A stretch of 64,000 nt of DNA from Bog-756 sp963713625. Its GTDB lineage: Bacteria > Actinomycetota > Acidimicrobiia > Acidimicrobiales > RAAP-2. Position 1 is the stretch's first letter; the number at the start of each line of letters is the position of its first letter. Below the pieces are notes generated by a model, which did not search any database, had not been told where the DNA came from, and saw only the letters and a list, made by a program, of their open reading frames with translations. The DNA lies in assembly GCA_963713625.1 (NCBI GenBank), contig CAVQMN010000006.1, positions 1 to 64,000 of the forward strand, in the 5' to 3' direction. This document shows, in pieces, positions 45,546 through 55,048 of this stretch. A program made the position numbers and the translations under genes.

Positions 45546-46921
45546 ACCACCGCCTCCTGCGGCGCCGGCCGGGCGGCTTCGACCCCGTCCCCGGCGGCGA
45601 GCGGTGGCCGGGCGGTCCGGCGATGGGCCCGGGGCCGGCCGGCCAGGGACGACCACGCCGCGTCCAGGGCCACGGCGGCCAGGATGACGATGGCCACCTC
45701 GGCTTCGCTCCGGAACCGCAGACCGCCGTAGGTCACGATGGCGGTGATGGTGGGCACGATGACCAGGGCCATCAGCGGATAGATGGGTTGTCGTCGACGG
45801 CGCAGGATCACCGTGCCCCCGATGGCCAGGGCCACCAGTGGGTAGTACCAGATCAGCCAGGCATCGGATACCGGCGTGGGCCACCCCTCGAGGAAGTCCT
45901 GGTCGGCATGGCGCAGTGGTGCGTACAGGTTCCATTCGAGGCCGACCCGGTCGACAGCCACCTCGAGGGCCCGCGTCTTGTGGGCCTCGATGTAGTGCTC
46001 AGCGGCGTGCTGCCAGTAGAGGGCCTCGTCGGACTCGTCGTCCGTGGCCGGGAAGCGGACGGTGACCACACAGGTGAAGCACCACGAGGCGGTGAGGGGT
46101 CCGTGGTAGGTCTGGTCGTTGTTGGAGGCGGCCACGGTGATCGGGAACTGGTCGGACAGATAGACCGGATGGTGGAACACGGCGATGTTGTGGGCGAACC
46201 ACGGGAGCATGGGGGCCACGGCCACCACCACGGCCACGACGCACATGGCCAGACGTCGGCCCCAGGCCAGTGCGTGCTGCCAGAGCACGGTGGGCAGCGC
46301 CACCAGGGGCACCAGGAGGACCAGCTCGGCCCGGGTGAGGGCGCAGATCCCGGTGAGCAGGGCGAGGACCACGAGCCGGCCGGTGGTGAAGTGCCGGAAG
46401 CACCGGTTGGCGGCCAGGACGGTCACCGCCACCAGCAGCATGACCAGCGCCTCGGACATGACCTCGCCGTCGAACACCCAGAAGCCGGGGTAGAGGGCGG
46501 CGAGCACCGCGGCGATGACACCGGTGCGGGGGGTGACCAGGTCCTTGGCCACCAGCCCGACCAGGGCGATGGTGGCCGTCCCGATGAGACAGACCAGGAC
46601 CAACTGGGCGTTGGTGGACCGCAGACCGACCTCGTCGGCCAGGGTCAGCAGCAACGTGAAGAGCGGAGGGTGCTGGGCCGAGGGCAGCAGTGCGGCCACC
46701 GGATGTTTGGCGAAGAAGTCGCTCGGATCGACGAACCAGTGGCCCTGGGTGTTGAGCTGGGCCTGCCAGTGGTAGTAGAAGGCGTCACCCTGGAGGGTGG
46801 CGCCGGCCTTGACCACGAAGACGTAGACCAGACGGATGGCCAGCCCGACTCCGCAGGCCGCCGCGATCCACCAGGGGAATGAGCGCCCGGGGGCGGCCGA
46901 CTCCGCGGTCCCCGCCACCAC
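45542..46921 (-). CDS. GT-C membrane glycosyltransferase (GT39/ArnT-like)
   Basis: The 459-residue protein has about 10 membrane helices and, after the first helix, the loop GDAFYYHWQAQLNTQGHWF with the acidic residue typical of GT-C enzymes that use polyprenyl-phosphate sugars. Downstream is HPPLFTLLLTLADEVG. GTG 46921 shares one base with the stop of the flavoprotein gene (TAGTG). It is followed by the flippase with a 4-nt overlap, so the three form one unit with the flavoprotein. Donor and acceptor are unknown. Confidence 0.82.
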   Translation of the reverse strand: MVAGTAESAAPGRSFPWWIAAACGVGLAIRLVYVFVVKAGATLQGDAFYYHWQAQLNTQGHWFVDPSDFFAKHPVAALLPSAQHPPLFTLLLTLADEVGLRSTNAQLVLVCLIGTATIALVGLVAKDLVTPRTGVIAAVLAALYPGFWVFDGEVMSEALVMLLVAVTVLAANRCFRHFTTGRLVVLALLTGICALTRAELVLLVPLVALPTVLWQHALAWGRRLAMCVVAVVVAVAPMLPWFAHNIAVFHHPVYLSDQFPITVAASNNDQTYHGPLTASWCFTCVVTVRFPATDDESDEALYWQHAAEHYIEAHKTRALEVAVDRVGLEWNLYAPLRHADQDFLEGWPTPVSDAWLIWYYPLVALAIGGTVILRRRRQPIYPLMALVIVPTITAIVTYGGLRFRSEAEVAIVILAAVALDAAWSSLAGRPRAHRRTARPPLAAGDGVEAARPAPQEAVV

Positions 46922-48618
46922 TAGGTGGTGACGTTCCCGACCCTGCCGGCCCCCCGGGGGATGATCGGCGCGTCGCGCCCGGTGCTGCCTGATTGCCCGC
47001 CACCGGAACCACGGCCCGAGCCGGAGCCGGAGCCGGTGTCCGAACCGGTGCGCCCGCCGCCGGTATCGGTGCGGGCGTCGTTCGTCTCGTGGTACTCCTC
47101 TTCGACGTTGACCGCCCAGATGTCGTGGTGGGCGCCGTGGATGTTCTCCACGGTGAGCATGGCCGTGTACATCGAGTGGTCCTGGTTGTTGTATTTGTGC
47201 ATGCCGTTCCGCCCCACGGGGTGGACGTTGGGGGCATGCTCCTCGAACCAGCGGCGGATGATCTCGACGTTGTCGCGGTAGACGTCGTCGTAGACGGGAT
47301 AGGCCTTGGGCATCCGCACCACATAGCCCACCTCGACGTCGGACGGCTCGATGAGCCCGATGAAGGCCAGCTCCTTGGTGGCCAGGGCGACGAGGTCGTC
47401 GTCGCTGCAGCTCCAGAGCTCGTCCCCCTCGAACACGAAGTACTCCATGCCCAGGCAGGTACGGCCGTCTTTGACCAGGAACGGCGACCACACCCCGAAG
47501 TTCTGGATCCGGCCCACCTTGACGTCGGGCGAGTGGATGTAGATCCAGTTGTCGGGGAAGCCGCGCTCCTCGGGGACGACCAAGGCCACGGTCAGGAAGT
47601 CGCGGTAGTGGAGATCGTGGGCCGCGGCGAGCACCTCGGCGGGGACAGGCGGGTCGACGATCCGGGCCAGGGCGGTGAGGGGCATGGAGGAGATGACGTG
47701 GGACACGTCGACCCGCTCCTCGCCGGCGCCCTCGGCCGACGCCACCGTGACGGCCACGGCGGCCCCGTCCTCCACGTGGACGGTCGTAGCCCGAGTCGAC
47801 ATGCGCAGGGTGCCGCCCATGTCGACGACCTGTTCGGCGCACCGCTCCCACATCATCCCCGGTCCGTACTTGGGGTATTCGAACTCCTCGATGAGGCTGG
47901 TCACCTGCTTCGACTTGTCCCGCCGCTTTCCGGCCACCGAGGCCCGGATGGGCTCCCACACCGCGCTCCACAGGGACATGCCCTTGATCCGCTGCGCGCC
48001 CCAGTCGGCGGAGATCTCCGAAGCCGACACGGCCCACACCTTCTCGTTGTAGGTCTTGAAGAAGTGCCGGTACAGGCGCCATCCGTAGTTGGAGACGATG
48101 TACCCCTCCAGCGTGGTCAGGTCCTTCGGTGGATGGATCCGCACCCAGAGGAAGGAGAGCCCGCAGAGGAAGGCCTCGACCACGCCGAGGTTGGACAGGG
48201 CGTTGCCCACCTTGATCGGGTAGTCGTAGAACTTGCCGCCGTAGTAGATACGGCTCATGCGCGGCCGGAGGAGGAAGTCCTCGGGGGGAAGCACCTTGTG
48301 CCAGAACTCCTCGACCGGCTTCACCTTGGTGAAGAAACGGTGCCCGCCGATGTCGAACCGCCATCCGTCCCGCTCGACGGTGCGGCTGATCCCACCGACG
48401 ACCGTGTCCTCCTCCACCACCACCACCGCATCGCCGGCGTCGGCCAACTCGTAGGCGGCGGTGAGCCCGGCCGGGCCGCCACCGATGACCATGACCGGGC
48501 CGGCCGGAGCGGTCGGCTGCGTCGTGGGTGCAGCGCCGGCGTCGGGCGCGCCGCTCGGGCCGCCGTCCGCGCCCGACGGGTCGGCGGGGCTGGTGGAGTT
48601 CGTCTCGGGTGTGGGCAC
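46921..48618 (-). CDS. UDP-galactopyranose-mutase-like FAD oxidoreductase
   Basis: The 565-residue flavoprotein has the dinucleotide-binding VMVIGGGPAGLTAAYELADAG after a 40-residue disordered leader, then the second FAD motif GGISRTVERDGWRFDIGGHRFFT. This GGHRFF form occurs in UGM-like and protoporphyrinogen-oxidase-like proteins beside sugar-transferase genes. The last 50 residues are Gly/Ser-rich. True UGM activity would supply UDP-galactofuranose for the envelope glycan, but the family also includes enzymes of other substrate, so this is inference. Confidence 0.8.
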   Translation of the reverse strand: MPTPETNSTSPADPSGADGGPSGAPDAGAAPTTQPTAPAGPVMVIGGGPAGLTAAYELADAGDAVVVVEEDTVVGGISRTVERDGWRFDIGGHRFFTKVKPVEEFWHKVLPPEDFLLRPRMSRIYYGGKFYDYPIKVGNALSNLGVVEAFLCGLSFLWVRIHPPKDLTTLEGYIVSNYGWRLYRHFFKTYNEKVWAVSASEISADWGAQRIKGMSLWSAVWEPIRASVAGKRRDKSKQVTSLIEEFEYPKYGPGMMWERCAEQVVDMGGTLRMSTRATTVHVEDGAAVAVTVASAEGAGEERVDVSHVISSMPLTALARIVDPPVPAEVLAAAHDLHYRDFLTVALVVPEERGFPDNWIYIHSPDVKVGRIQNFGVWSPFLVKDGRTCLGMEYFVFEGDELWSCSDDDLVALATKELAFIGLIEPSDVEVGYVVRMPKAYPVYDDVYRDNVEIIRRWFEEHAPNVHPVGRNGMHKYNNQDHSMYTAMLTVENIHGAHHDIWAVNVEEEYHETNDARTDTGGGRTGSDTGSGSGSGRGSGGGQSGSTGRDAPIIPRGAGRVGNVTT

Positions 48619-49051
48619 TACGTCGGGGTCCTCTCGATTCTGATGTCGTCGTCGGCGGTGATGGTCGTTGGTCTCGGCTCGGCTCGTTGGTCGGATCCCG
48701 GGAGAATGCCACTGACGCTGCCGTCAGCACGTACCCCCTGACCGGGCCACACGAAACTCGCGGGCTCGGGGATGCCCCGGACCGATCATGGCCCCTTCAC
48801 GGTCCCGCCTCCCACGGGGCCGCCGCGGCATGCCCTCCCGACAGGGGCACCCGCTGATTCACTGGGCAGTCGCAGGATAGTTGGTCCCCCCGCATGACCG
48901 GGGGAACGAGCCCGGCGCGGCCCGGAGAGCCCGGGGCGGCGGGAGCCCGGAGCTCAGGGCCGGTGGCCGCCGGCGGCGGGCGAACCGGGACGGCGATCGC
49001 CCCCGGCTGGCCCCCGGCTCGCCCCCGGGTCACCCCGCCCGGGCCGGCGAT
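48619..49051. other. Gene-free stretch upstream of the flavoprotein operon
   Basis: No coding region. CTGACG (48712-48717) and CGTCAG (48722-48727) form a perfect short palindrome about 95 nt before the flavoprotein start, in a place suited to an operator. A minus-strand TATCCT near 48867-48872 is a weak -10 candidate. The rest is GC-rich without clear signal. Confidence 0.35.
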
Positions 49052-50344
49052 TCAGGGCACCACCACCCCGACGAAGGCCAGGAAGGCATAGCCCACCAGT
49101 CCGGCGGCGGCCAGGACCAGGACGACCAGCTCCACCCCGCGCCGGCGGGTCAGGGTCGAGGCGGCGATGACCAGGGGGAAGGCCCCGAGGGCGTAGCGCT
49201 CGAACGAATCGAGGTTGGAGCTGGTGACCGAGACGGCCAGGACCACGGTGGCAAAGGCGGCATAGGAGAGGGGCAGGCGGCGGAAGGCCACGACCAGGAG
49301 GACCAGGCACAACACCACCCAGGGGATGTGCAGGGCGCTGCCCACGTGGTGACCGTGGGCCACCGAATCGAGGCTGTGCCACATGGCCGCCACCGGCACG
49401 GTGATCGCCCCCCGGTGGCCGTTCTGCTGCTGGACCCGGAGCGGGAGCCACGGGTCACCGAACTGCGATCCGACCCAGCTCAGATAGGCCACCGTCCCGG
49501 CCACCGGGGCGAGCAGGGCGGCCAGCGGCGGGATCCACCGGTCGATGGAGGGGCGGCTCCCCCGGCTGCGCCACACCTCGATGAGCACCGGTACCACCAA
49601 GAGGATGCCCACCGGGCGGACCAGCCCGGCGACCAGGCCCGCCGCCGCCGCCCACCACCAGCGCCCGGTCCGGACGGCCAGGAAGGCGACGATGACGCAC
49701 AGGAGGAGGGCGGCGTCGGCATAGCCCAGGACCAGCGAGTAGGCCGACGGGGCCAGGGCCAGCAGCCAGACCGAGCGACGGGCCAGGGCGCGGTCGCCCA
49801 GATCCCGCCGGACCAGGACCACGAGTGCGGCCATGGCCACCAGGGCGCACAGGTTGGAGATGACGATGAGGGCGGTCCCCACGCCGATCCCCGGAATCCA
49901 ACCGAGCACCCGGGCCGCCATCGGATAGGCCGGGTAGAACCGGGTCGACTGGGCTCCGGAGGCGGCGTAACCGTGACCGGCGATGGCCTGGTACCACCCG
50001 CCGTCCCACGACAGGAGCCCTTGGTGGACCCGGAGTCGGGCGCCGGGGTTGTTGGGCCGGACCCTGTTGACCAGCAGATGGGCCAGGACCAGGCTGAGCC
50101 CGACCAGGACCCGGGCCGCCACCCACGCCGGGAGGACCTCGACCACGGCCCGTCCCAACGTGCGGACCGGGCCTCTGATCCGGGTTCGCACCGGGCCCGG
50201 GGCGCCGTCCCGGTTCGCCTCCCCGGCCGTATCGCCGGCCCGATCCGCAGGACGTTCGACCTTCCGAGCCCCCGTGACCGTGCTACCCGGCCGGGCTCCC
50301 TCCGCCGACTCTCCGCCGGCGGTGCTGGATCCGGGTGCGGACAT
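49052..50344 (-). CDS. GT-C mannosyltransferase-like membrane protein (PIG-V type)
   Basis: The 430-residue protein starts with a disordered 60-residue segment and then about 9-10 membrane helices. WDGGWYQAIAGHGYA after the first helix and FYPAYPMAARVLG are hallmarks of the PIG-V/GPI-mannosyltransferase-2-like GT-C family, in which the WDG-x-WY acidic residue is catalytic. It lies 8 nt after the next GT-C gene and is probably co-transcribed. It likely mannosylates a membrane-linked glycan at the outer face. Confidence 0.82.
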   Translation of the reverse strand: MSAPGSSTAGGESAEGARPGSTVTGARKVERPADRAGDTAGEANRDGAPGPVRTRIRGPVRTLGRAVVEVLPAWVAARVLVGLSLVLAHLLVNRVRPNNPGARLRVHQGLLSWDGGWYQAIAGHGYAASGAQSTRFYPAYPMAARVLGWIPGIGVGTALIVISNLCALVAMAALVVLVRRDLGDRALARRSVWLLALAPSAYSLVLGYADAALLLCVIVAFLAVRTGRWWWAAAAGLVAGLVRPVGILLVVPVLIEVWRSRGSRPSIDRWIPPLAALLAPVAGTVAYLSWVGSQFGDPWLPLRVQQQNGHRGAITVPVAAMWHSLDSVAHGHHVGSALHIPWVVLCLVLLVVAFRRLPLSYAAFATVVLAVSVTSSNLDSFERYALGAFPLVIAASTLTRRRGVELVVLVLAAAGLVGYAFLAFVGVVVP

Positions 50345-50352
50345 ATGGCCGG

Positions 50353-52125
50353 TCAGGGCTGGGTCGGTGTGAAACGCACCATCCACATGGGTTGATAGAA
50401 CTTGACGGAGCTCCCGACCACCAGCTGCTGCACCTGGTAGTGGGGATCGTCCTGCAGCGTCTGGACGACGCCCTCGCACTCGAAGTTGAACCCCTGGTAG
50501 CCGCCGGCCCACACCAGGAAGATCTGCCGACCGGACCCGGCCATCGACTCGAGGTACTGGGCGAAGGCCGGGGGCGAGGCGGCTTTGACCGCGGCGGAGT
50601 AGTCGACCCAGTTGACGAACACGGGGCCGGTGCGGCGGGGGAACGTGGTCTGCCGGTAGCGGCCCTCGGGGAGGAGGCGGTTGACGGCCGGGCCCAGCTG
50701 ATCGGGGCAGTAGGCCACGATGTCGCCCGGTTTCGCATAGGTGGCGATGGCCGAAGCCACCTGCCCGGCCTGGGTCCGGTTGGTGGTGACGTCGGGGATG
50801 GCACCGGCCAGCCCGACGGCGACGGCCAGGGCGAGAATGACCACTCGGACCCGGCGGTCGAGGAAGCTGGTCACCCCGACGGCCACCAGCAGGATGAGCG
50901 GGATGAAGACCACCGATGCGTACCGGGCATCGAAGGTGCTCTTGGCCAGGAGCCCACCGGCCAGAGCGGCGACCAGCGTGCCCACGACCACCACGGCCAG
51001 GGGGCGGGCCAGCGGGCGGGTGCGGATATCGAGGTCGATGTGACGGCGGTCGGTGGCCAGGCCGAACACGCCCAGCCCGGCCAGGGCGAAGATCAACAGG
51101 GCCAGGGCGCGTCCTGAGTTCGTGCCCCCGCCGGCGAACGAGGACACGGCGCTGACCATGGATGCGAACGAGGCGGTGGTGGCCCACGGCGTTCCGGTGT
51201 GGCGGGTCTGGAACCAGAAGCTGGGCAGCCAGGGCAGGAAGGTCAGGCATCCGACCACCACGGCGATGAGCGAGGCCCGGGCCCCGACCCGCCACTCGGA
51301 CCGGCCCCGCCACGTCTCCCACACCAGCCACAGGAACACCGTGCCCACGAGGTAGAGCGACCAGTAGTGGGTGTAGAGCAGCAAGCCGGTGACGGCGCCC
51401 ACCGCGATCAGGTTGCCGGGGCGCGGCCGCCTCAGCGAGCGGTCGAGGGCCAAGAAGCCGAGCACGGTGAGCATGGCCACCAGCGAGTACATCCGGGTCT
51501 CGGTGTCGTAACGCACGGCGAAGGGCGACGAGGCCAGCAACAGCAAGGCGATCCAGCCCAGCCTGTTGCCGCCGAGCCGTTTGCCGGCCAGCCACACCAG
51601 CGGGAGGGTGATCACGCCGAACACACCGGACAGCGAACGGACGGCCACGTCCGAGGTGCCGAACATGCTGATCCAGAAGTGGAGCAGGTAGTAGTAGAGC
51701 GGGGGCGAGCCGTCCCGGCGCAGGAACGACGGGATCTCATGGAGGGGAAGGCGGGCGATGTTGACGGTCAGGGCTTCGTCCAACCAGAGGTCCGAGCTGG
51801 TCCAGAAGCGGAGCACCACCGCCACCACCAGCACGACGACCACGGCGGCGGCCATGACCCGCCGGGTGGTGCGGCTGAAGGGCGGCCCCTCGGGATCGTC
51901 CGAACCCTGCCGGTGCGAACCGCGACGGGATGTGGGGGGAGGCGTGCCCGCCCCCCCGGGTCGCGGCCGGGCTCTGCCCGTACCGGCGGAGGCGGAGTCG
52001 CCCGTTTCGGTGGTCTCACCGGTTTCGCCGAGCTCGGCGCCCGAGCCGGGCGATCCGGGCGCTGGGGTCGTTGTCTCGGTTTCGACGACCGAGGCAGAGG
52101 GTGGAGCCACATCCATGGGGGGCAT
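50353..52125 (-). CDS. GT-C glycosyltransferase family 39 protein
   Basis: The 590-residue protein has an 85-residue disordered cytoplasmic leader, about 11-12 membrane helices and an exported C-terminal domain. The first loop LRFWTSSDLWLDEALTVNIA carries the Asp-Glu pair typical of PMT/GT39 enzymes, followed by DGSPPLYYYLLHFWI and the Arg-Tyr motif in FDARYASVV. These transfer mannose or similar sugars from polyprenyl phosphate to proteins or glycans. ATG 52116 is an alternative start. It diverges from the peptide transporter operon. Confidence 0.85.
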   Translation of the reverse strand: MPPMDVAPPSASVVETETTTPAPGSPGSGAELGETGETTETGDSASAGTGRARPRPGGAGTPPPTSRRGSHRQGSDDPEGPPFSRTTRRVMAAAVVVVLVVAVVLRFWTSSDLWLDEALTVNIARLPLHEIPSFLRRDGSPPLYYYLLHFWISMFGTSDVAVRSLSGVFGVITLPLVWLAGKRLGGNRLGWIALLLLASSPFAVRYDTETRMYSLVAMLTVLGFLALDRSLRRPRPGNLIAVGAVTGLLLYTHYWSLYLVGTVFLWLVWETWRGRSEWRVGARASLIAVVVGCLTFLPWLPSFWFQTRHTGTPWATTASFASMVSAVSSFAGGGTNSGRALALLIFALAGLGVFGLATDRRHIDLDIRTRPLARPLAVVVVGTLVAALAGGLLAKSTFDARYASVVFIPLILLVAVGVTSFLDRRVRVVILALAVAVGLAGAIPDVTTNRTQAGQVASAIATYAKPGDIVAYCPDQLGPAVNRLLPEGRYRQTTFPRRTGPVFVNWVDYSAAVKAASPPAFAQYLESMAGSGRQIFLVWAGGYQGFNFECEGVVQTLQDDPHYQVQQLVVGSSVKFYQPMWMVRFTPTQP

Positions 52126-52379
52126 GGTACCCAGCGGCGCAGCCGGGGTGGGGCTCCGGCATCCGCCACGGCCTTCGCCGGGCCCGACTGTGACTCGTCC
52201 GTCGGGGTGTCCGTCGGGTCGTCCGGTGGGTCGTCCGTCCGTTGGGCGAAATCCATGGACCGGGACGTGTCACGGCGGTAACGTGCCCGCACGATGTGCC
52301 GAACCTGTGGCAGAGTGCTTCCGTGTCATGAGCTGCAGTTCTGGCCAATTGGGCAGGGGGAAAGTGATGGGGGACTTTC

Positions 52380-54065
52380 GTGACCTTCGGTAATGAATTG
52401 AGTCGTCGCAGCTTCTTGTCACGGGGCATGGCCGCCGGCGGGGTGGTGGCCCTCGGGGCCGGCGCCTCGTCGCTGCTGGCCGGCTGCTCCTCCGGATCGA
52501 GTACGACCACGACCACGTCGGCGGGGTCGAAACCCGGCGTGGGGACAGGGTCGCCGGTGAAAGGTGGGGCGCTGACCATCGGCACGATCGCCGAGATCGA
52601 CGGCTTCTACCCACCGGCGAACCACTGGGACACCAACGGATTCCTCTATGCCAACGCCGTGTTCGATCCGCTGATGGCCGTGGCCGCGGACGGATCGATC
52701 CAGCCGTACCTGGCCAAGTCGATGACGGCCAACTCGACCTACGACGTATGGACGATGACCCTCAGGCCCGGCGTCACCTTCAACGACGGCTCACCCCTCA
52801 CCTCGACCGTGGTCCAGGCCAACTTCAAAGCCCTCCAGAGTGCGGCGCTGACCGGGCCGGCCCTCAAGCAGGTGGCCTCGGTCACCACCACCGACAGCAT
52901 GACCGTGGTCTTCACCCTGACCGGCCCCAACCCGACCTTCCCGTCCGGACTCACCACCCAGGTCGGCTATGTGGTCGGCGAGGCCATGATTCAAAAGTCC
53001 ACCGGCAGCGGCGTCCTGGTCCCCGTCGGTACCGGACCGTTCATCTACTCCCAATGGCAGCAGAACGACTTCTTCACCGCCACCCGCAATCCCAACTACT
53101 GGCGCAAGGGTCTCCCCTACCTCGACTCGATCACCTTCAAGCCCATCCCCGACACCGGCCAGCGGGAAGCGACGCTCCGGTCGGGCGGGGTGGACATGAT
53201 CGAGTCGGCCAGCCCCGAGACGATCACCAACTTCTCGGGCTCCGGCGGCTCGGGGTTCCAACTGGTCGACAGCCAGACCGGGGTCATCGGTCAGCCGACC
53301 TTCGCCTTCATCATGCTCAACATGGTGGTGCCGCCGACCAACGACCTCACCATCCGCCAGGCGCTGGCCAAGGGCATGGACCAGGCCGAGGTGCAAAAGA
53401 TCATCGGCGGGCCGCCGGCCAAGCCGGCCACCGGGATCTTCACCCCCGGCTCGCCCTTCTACAGCGACACCCATTACCCGACCTTCGATCCGGACGGCGC
53501 CAAACAGCTGGTGAGTGCGTACAAGGCCAAGCACGGGACCCCGACACTCAACCTGATGACCATCCCCGACCCGGTGGAGATCAAGGTGGTCCAGGCCATC
53601 CAGCAGATGTGGCAACAGGTCGGCTTCGACGTGACCGTGTCCGAGGTGGAGCAGGCCACCATCATCGACGACTTCGTGTTCGGCAAGTTCCAGGCGGTCA
53701 CCTCGTACCAGTTCGGGGCGGTCAATCCCGACCTCAACTACGTGTGGTGGAGCACCACCACCATCTCGCCCCTCGGGTCGATCGGGCTCAACTTCACCAG
53801 GATGGACGATCCGACGATCGAGTCGGCCATGCTCGAGGGGCGCCACACCACCAATCAGGCCACCCGGATCAAGGCCTACCAGACGGTCAACGAACAGCTG
53901 GCCCAGCAGCTGCCTTACCTGTGGCTGGAGCAGTACCTGTTCTCGGAGGTGGCCACCGAGCGGGTCCAGAACTTCAACAACCTGACCCTGCCCGACACCA
54001 ACATGCCCGGGTACAGCTTCGACGAAGGTGTGTTCAACCCCGTCCAGACCTGGATTGCCAAATAG
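52380..54065 (+). CDS. Peptide ABC transporter solute-binding lipoprotein (family 5)
   Basis: The 561-residue protein starts at GTG 52380, 7 nt after GGGGGA. The N terminus combines a twin-arginine motif (SRRSFLSRG) with a lipobox LLAGC, so it is probably exported folded and anchored by lipid. The SBP_bac_5 fold is shown by VWTMTLRPGVTFNDGSPLTS, VGTGPFIYSQWQQNDFFTAT and RNPNYWRKGLPYLDSI. It delivers oligopeptides or similar ligands to the permeases encoded just downstream. Confidence 0.93.
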   Translation: MTFGNELSRRSFLSRGMAAGGVVALGAGASSLLAGCSSGSSTTTTTSAGSKPGVGTGSPVKGGALTIGTIAEIDGFYPPANHWDTNGFLYANAVFDPLMAVAADGSIQPYLAKSMTANSTYDVWTMTLRPGVTFNDGSPLTSTVVQANFKALQSAALTGPALKQVASVTTTDSMTVVFTLTGPNPTFPSGLTTQVGYVVGEAMIQKSTGSGVLVPVGTGPFIYSQWQQNDFFTATRNPNYWRKGLPYLDSITFKPIPDTGQREATLRSGGVDMIESASPETITNFSGSGGSGFQLVDSQTGVIGQPTFAFIMLNMVVPPTNDLTIRQALAKGMDQAEVQKIIGGPPAKPATGIFTPGSPFYSDTHYPTFDPDGAKQLVSAYKAKHGTPTLNLMTIPDPVEIKVVQAIQQMWQQVGFDVTVSEVEQATIIDDFVFGKFQAVTSYQFGAVNPDLNYVWWSTTTISPLGSIGLNFTRMDDPTIESAMLEGRHTTNQATRIKAYQTVNEQLAQQLPYLWLEQYLFSEVATERVQNFNNLTLPDTNMPGYSFDEGVFNPVQTWIAK

Positions 54066-54100
54066 CGGGTCGGGCAACCGGTTCGACGAGCTGACCACCA

Positions 54101-55045
54101 ATGGGCAAGTACTTCCTACGACGATTCATCCAGCTGGTGGTGGTGGCGTTCATCATCTCCGTCCTCACCTTCCTGCTCGTCCATCTGCTGCCCGGCAACC
54201 CCGCCGTGGTCATCCTCGGGGCCAACGACAGTCCGCACAACCGGGCCATCCTCGACGCCCAGCTGGGACTCAACAAACCGCTCCTCCAGCAGTACGTCAC
54301 CTGGCTGGGCGCGGTGTTCCACGGCAACCTGGGCCAGTCCTACCTCGATCACGAGTCGGTGACCCACATCATCGCCACCGGTTGGCCCATCGATCTCGAG
54401 CTGATCGTCATCTCCCAGATCATCGCCTTCGCCGTAGCCATCCCCCTGGCCCTGGTCACCTCCCGACGGCCCAACCGCAGCCTCGACAACGTGTCCACCA
54501 CCAGCACCTTCGGGCTGTTGGCCCTCCCCCCCTTCGTCATCGCCCCCGTCCTGGTGGCCGTGTTCGCCGTGGGTTTGCACTGGTTTCCGGCCACCGGTTA
54601 CGTACCCCTCTCCCAGGACGTGGCCACCAACCTCCACGACATGATCCTGCCGTCCCTGGCCATCACCGCCGGCTCCATCGCCGTCTACTACCGCCTCTTC
54701 CGATCCGATCTCATCAGCACGCTGCAGGAGGACTTCATCACCATGGCCCGGTCCAAAGGCCTGTCGGCCCGGTGGATCATGTGGCGACACGCCTTCCGGC
54801 CCTCGTCCTTCTCACTCCTGGCCGCGTCCGGGGTCAACATCGGTGCGCTCATCGCCGGGACGTTCATCGTCGAGTTCCTGTTCGCCATCAACGGGCTCGG
54901 CTACTCACTGGTCCAGGCCGTGAACGAGAGGGACTACCTGGTCGTCCAGGGCATCTCGCTGGTGGTGGCCATCGTCTACGTGGTGCTCCAGTTCATCATC
55001 GACTTCGTGTTCACCTTGGTCGATCCCAGAGTGACCCGGGAGTGA
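54101..55045 (+). CDS. Peptide ABC transporter permease (DppB type)
   Basis: The 314-residue protein has six membrane helices and the typical N terminus KYFLRRFIQLVVVAFIISVLTFLLVHLLPGNPA. The EAA loop interacting with the ATPases is near DFITMARSKGLSARWIMWRHAF. It is gene two of the five-gene importer. Confidence 0.94.
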   Translation: MGKYFLRRFIQLVVVAFIISVLTFLLVHLLPGNPAVVILGANDSPHNRAILDAQLGLNKPLLQQYVTWLGAVFHGNLGQSYLDHESVTHIIATGWPIDLELIVISQIIAFAVAIPLALVTSRRPNRSLDNVSTTSTFGLLALPPFVIAPVLVAVFAVGLHWFPATGYVPLSQDVATNLHDMILPSLAITAGSIAVYYRLFRSDLISTLQEDFITMARSKGLSARWIMWRHAFRPSSFSLLAASGVNIGALIAGTFIVEFLFAINGLGYSLVQAVNERDYLVVQGISLVVAIVYVVLQFIIDFVFTLVDPRVTRE

Positions 55046-55048
55046 GCG

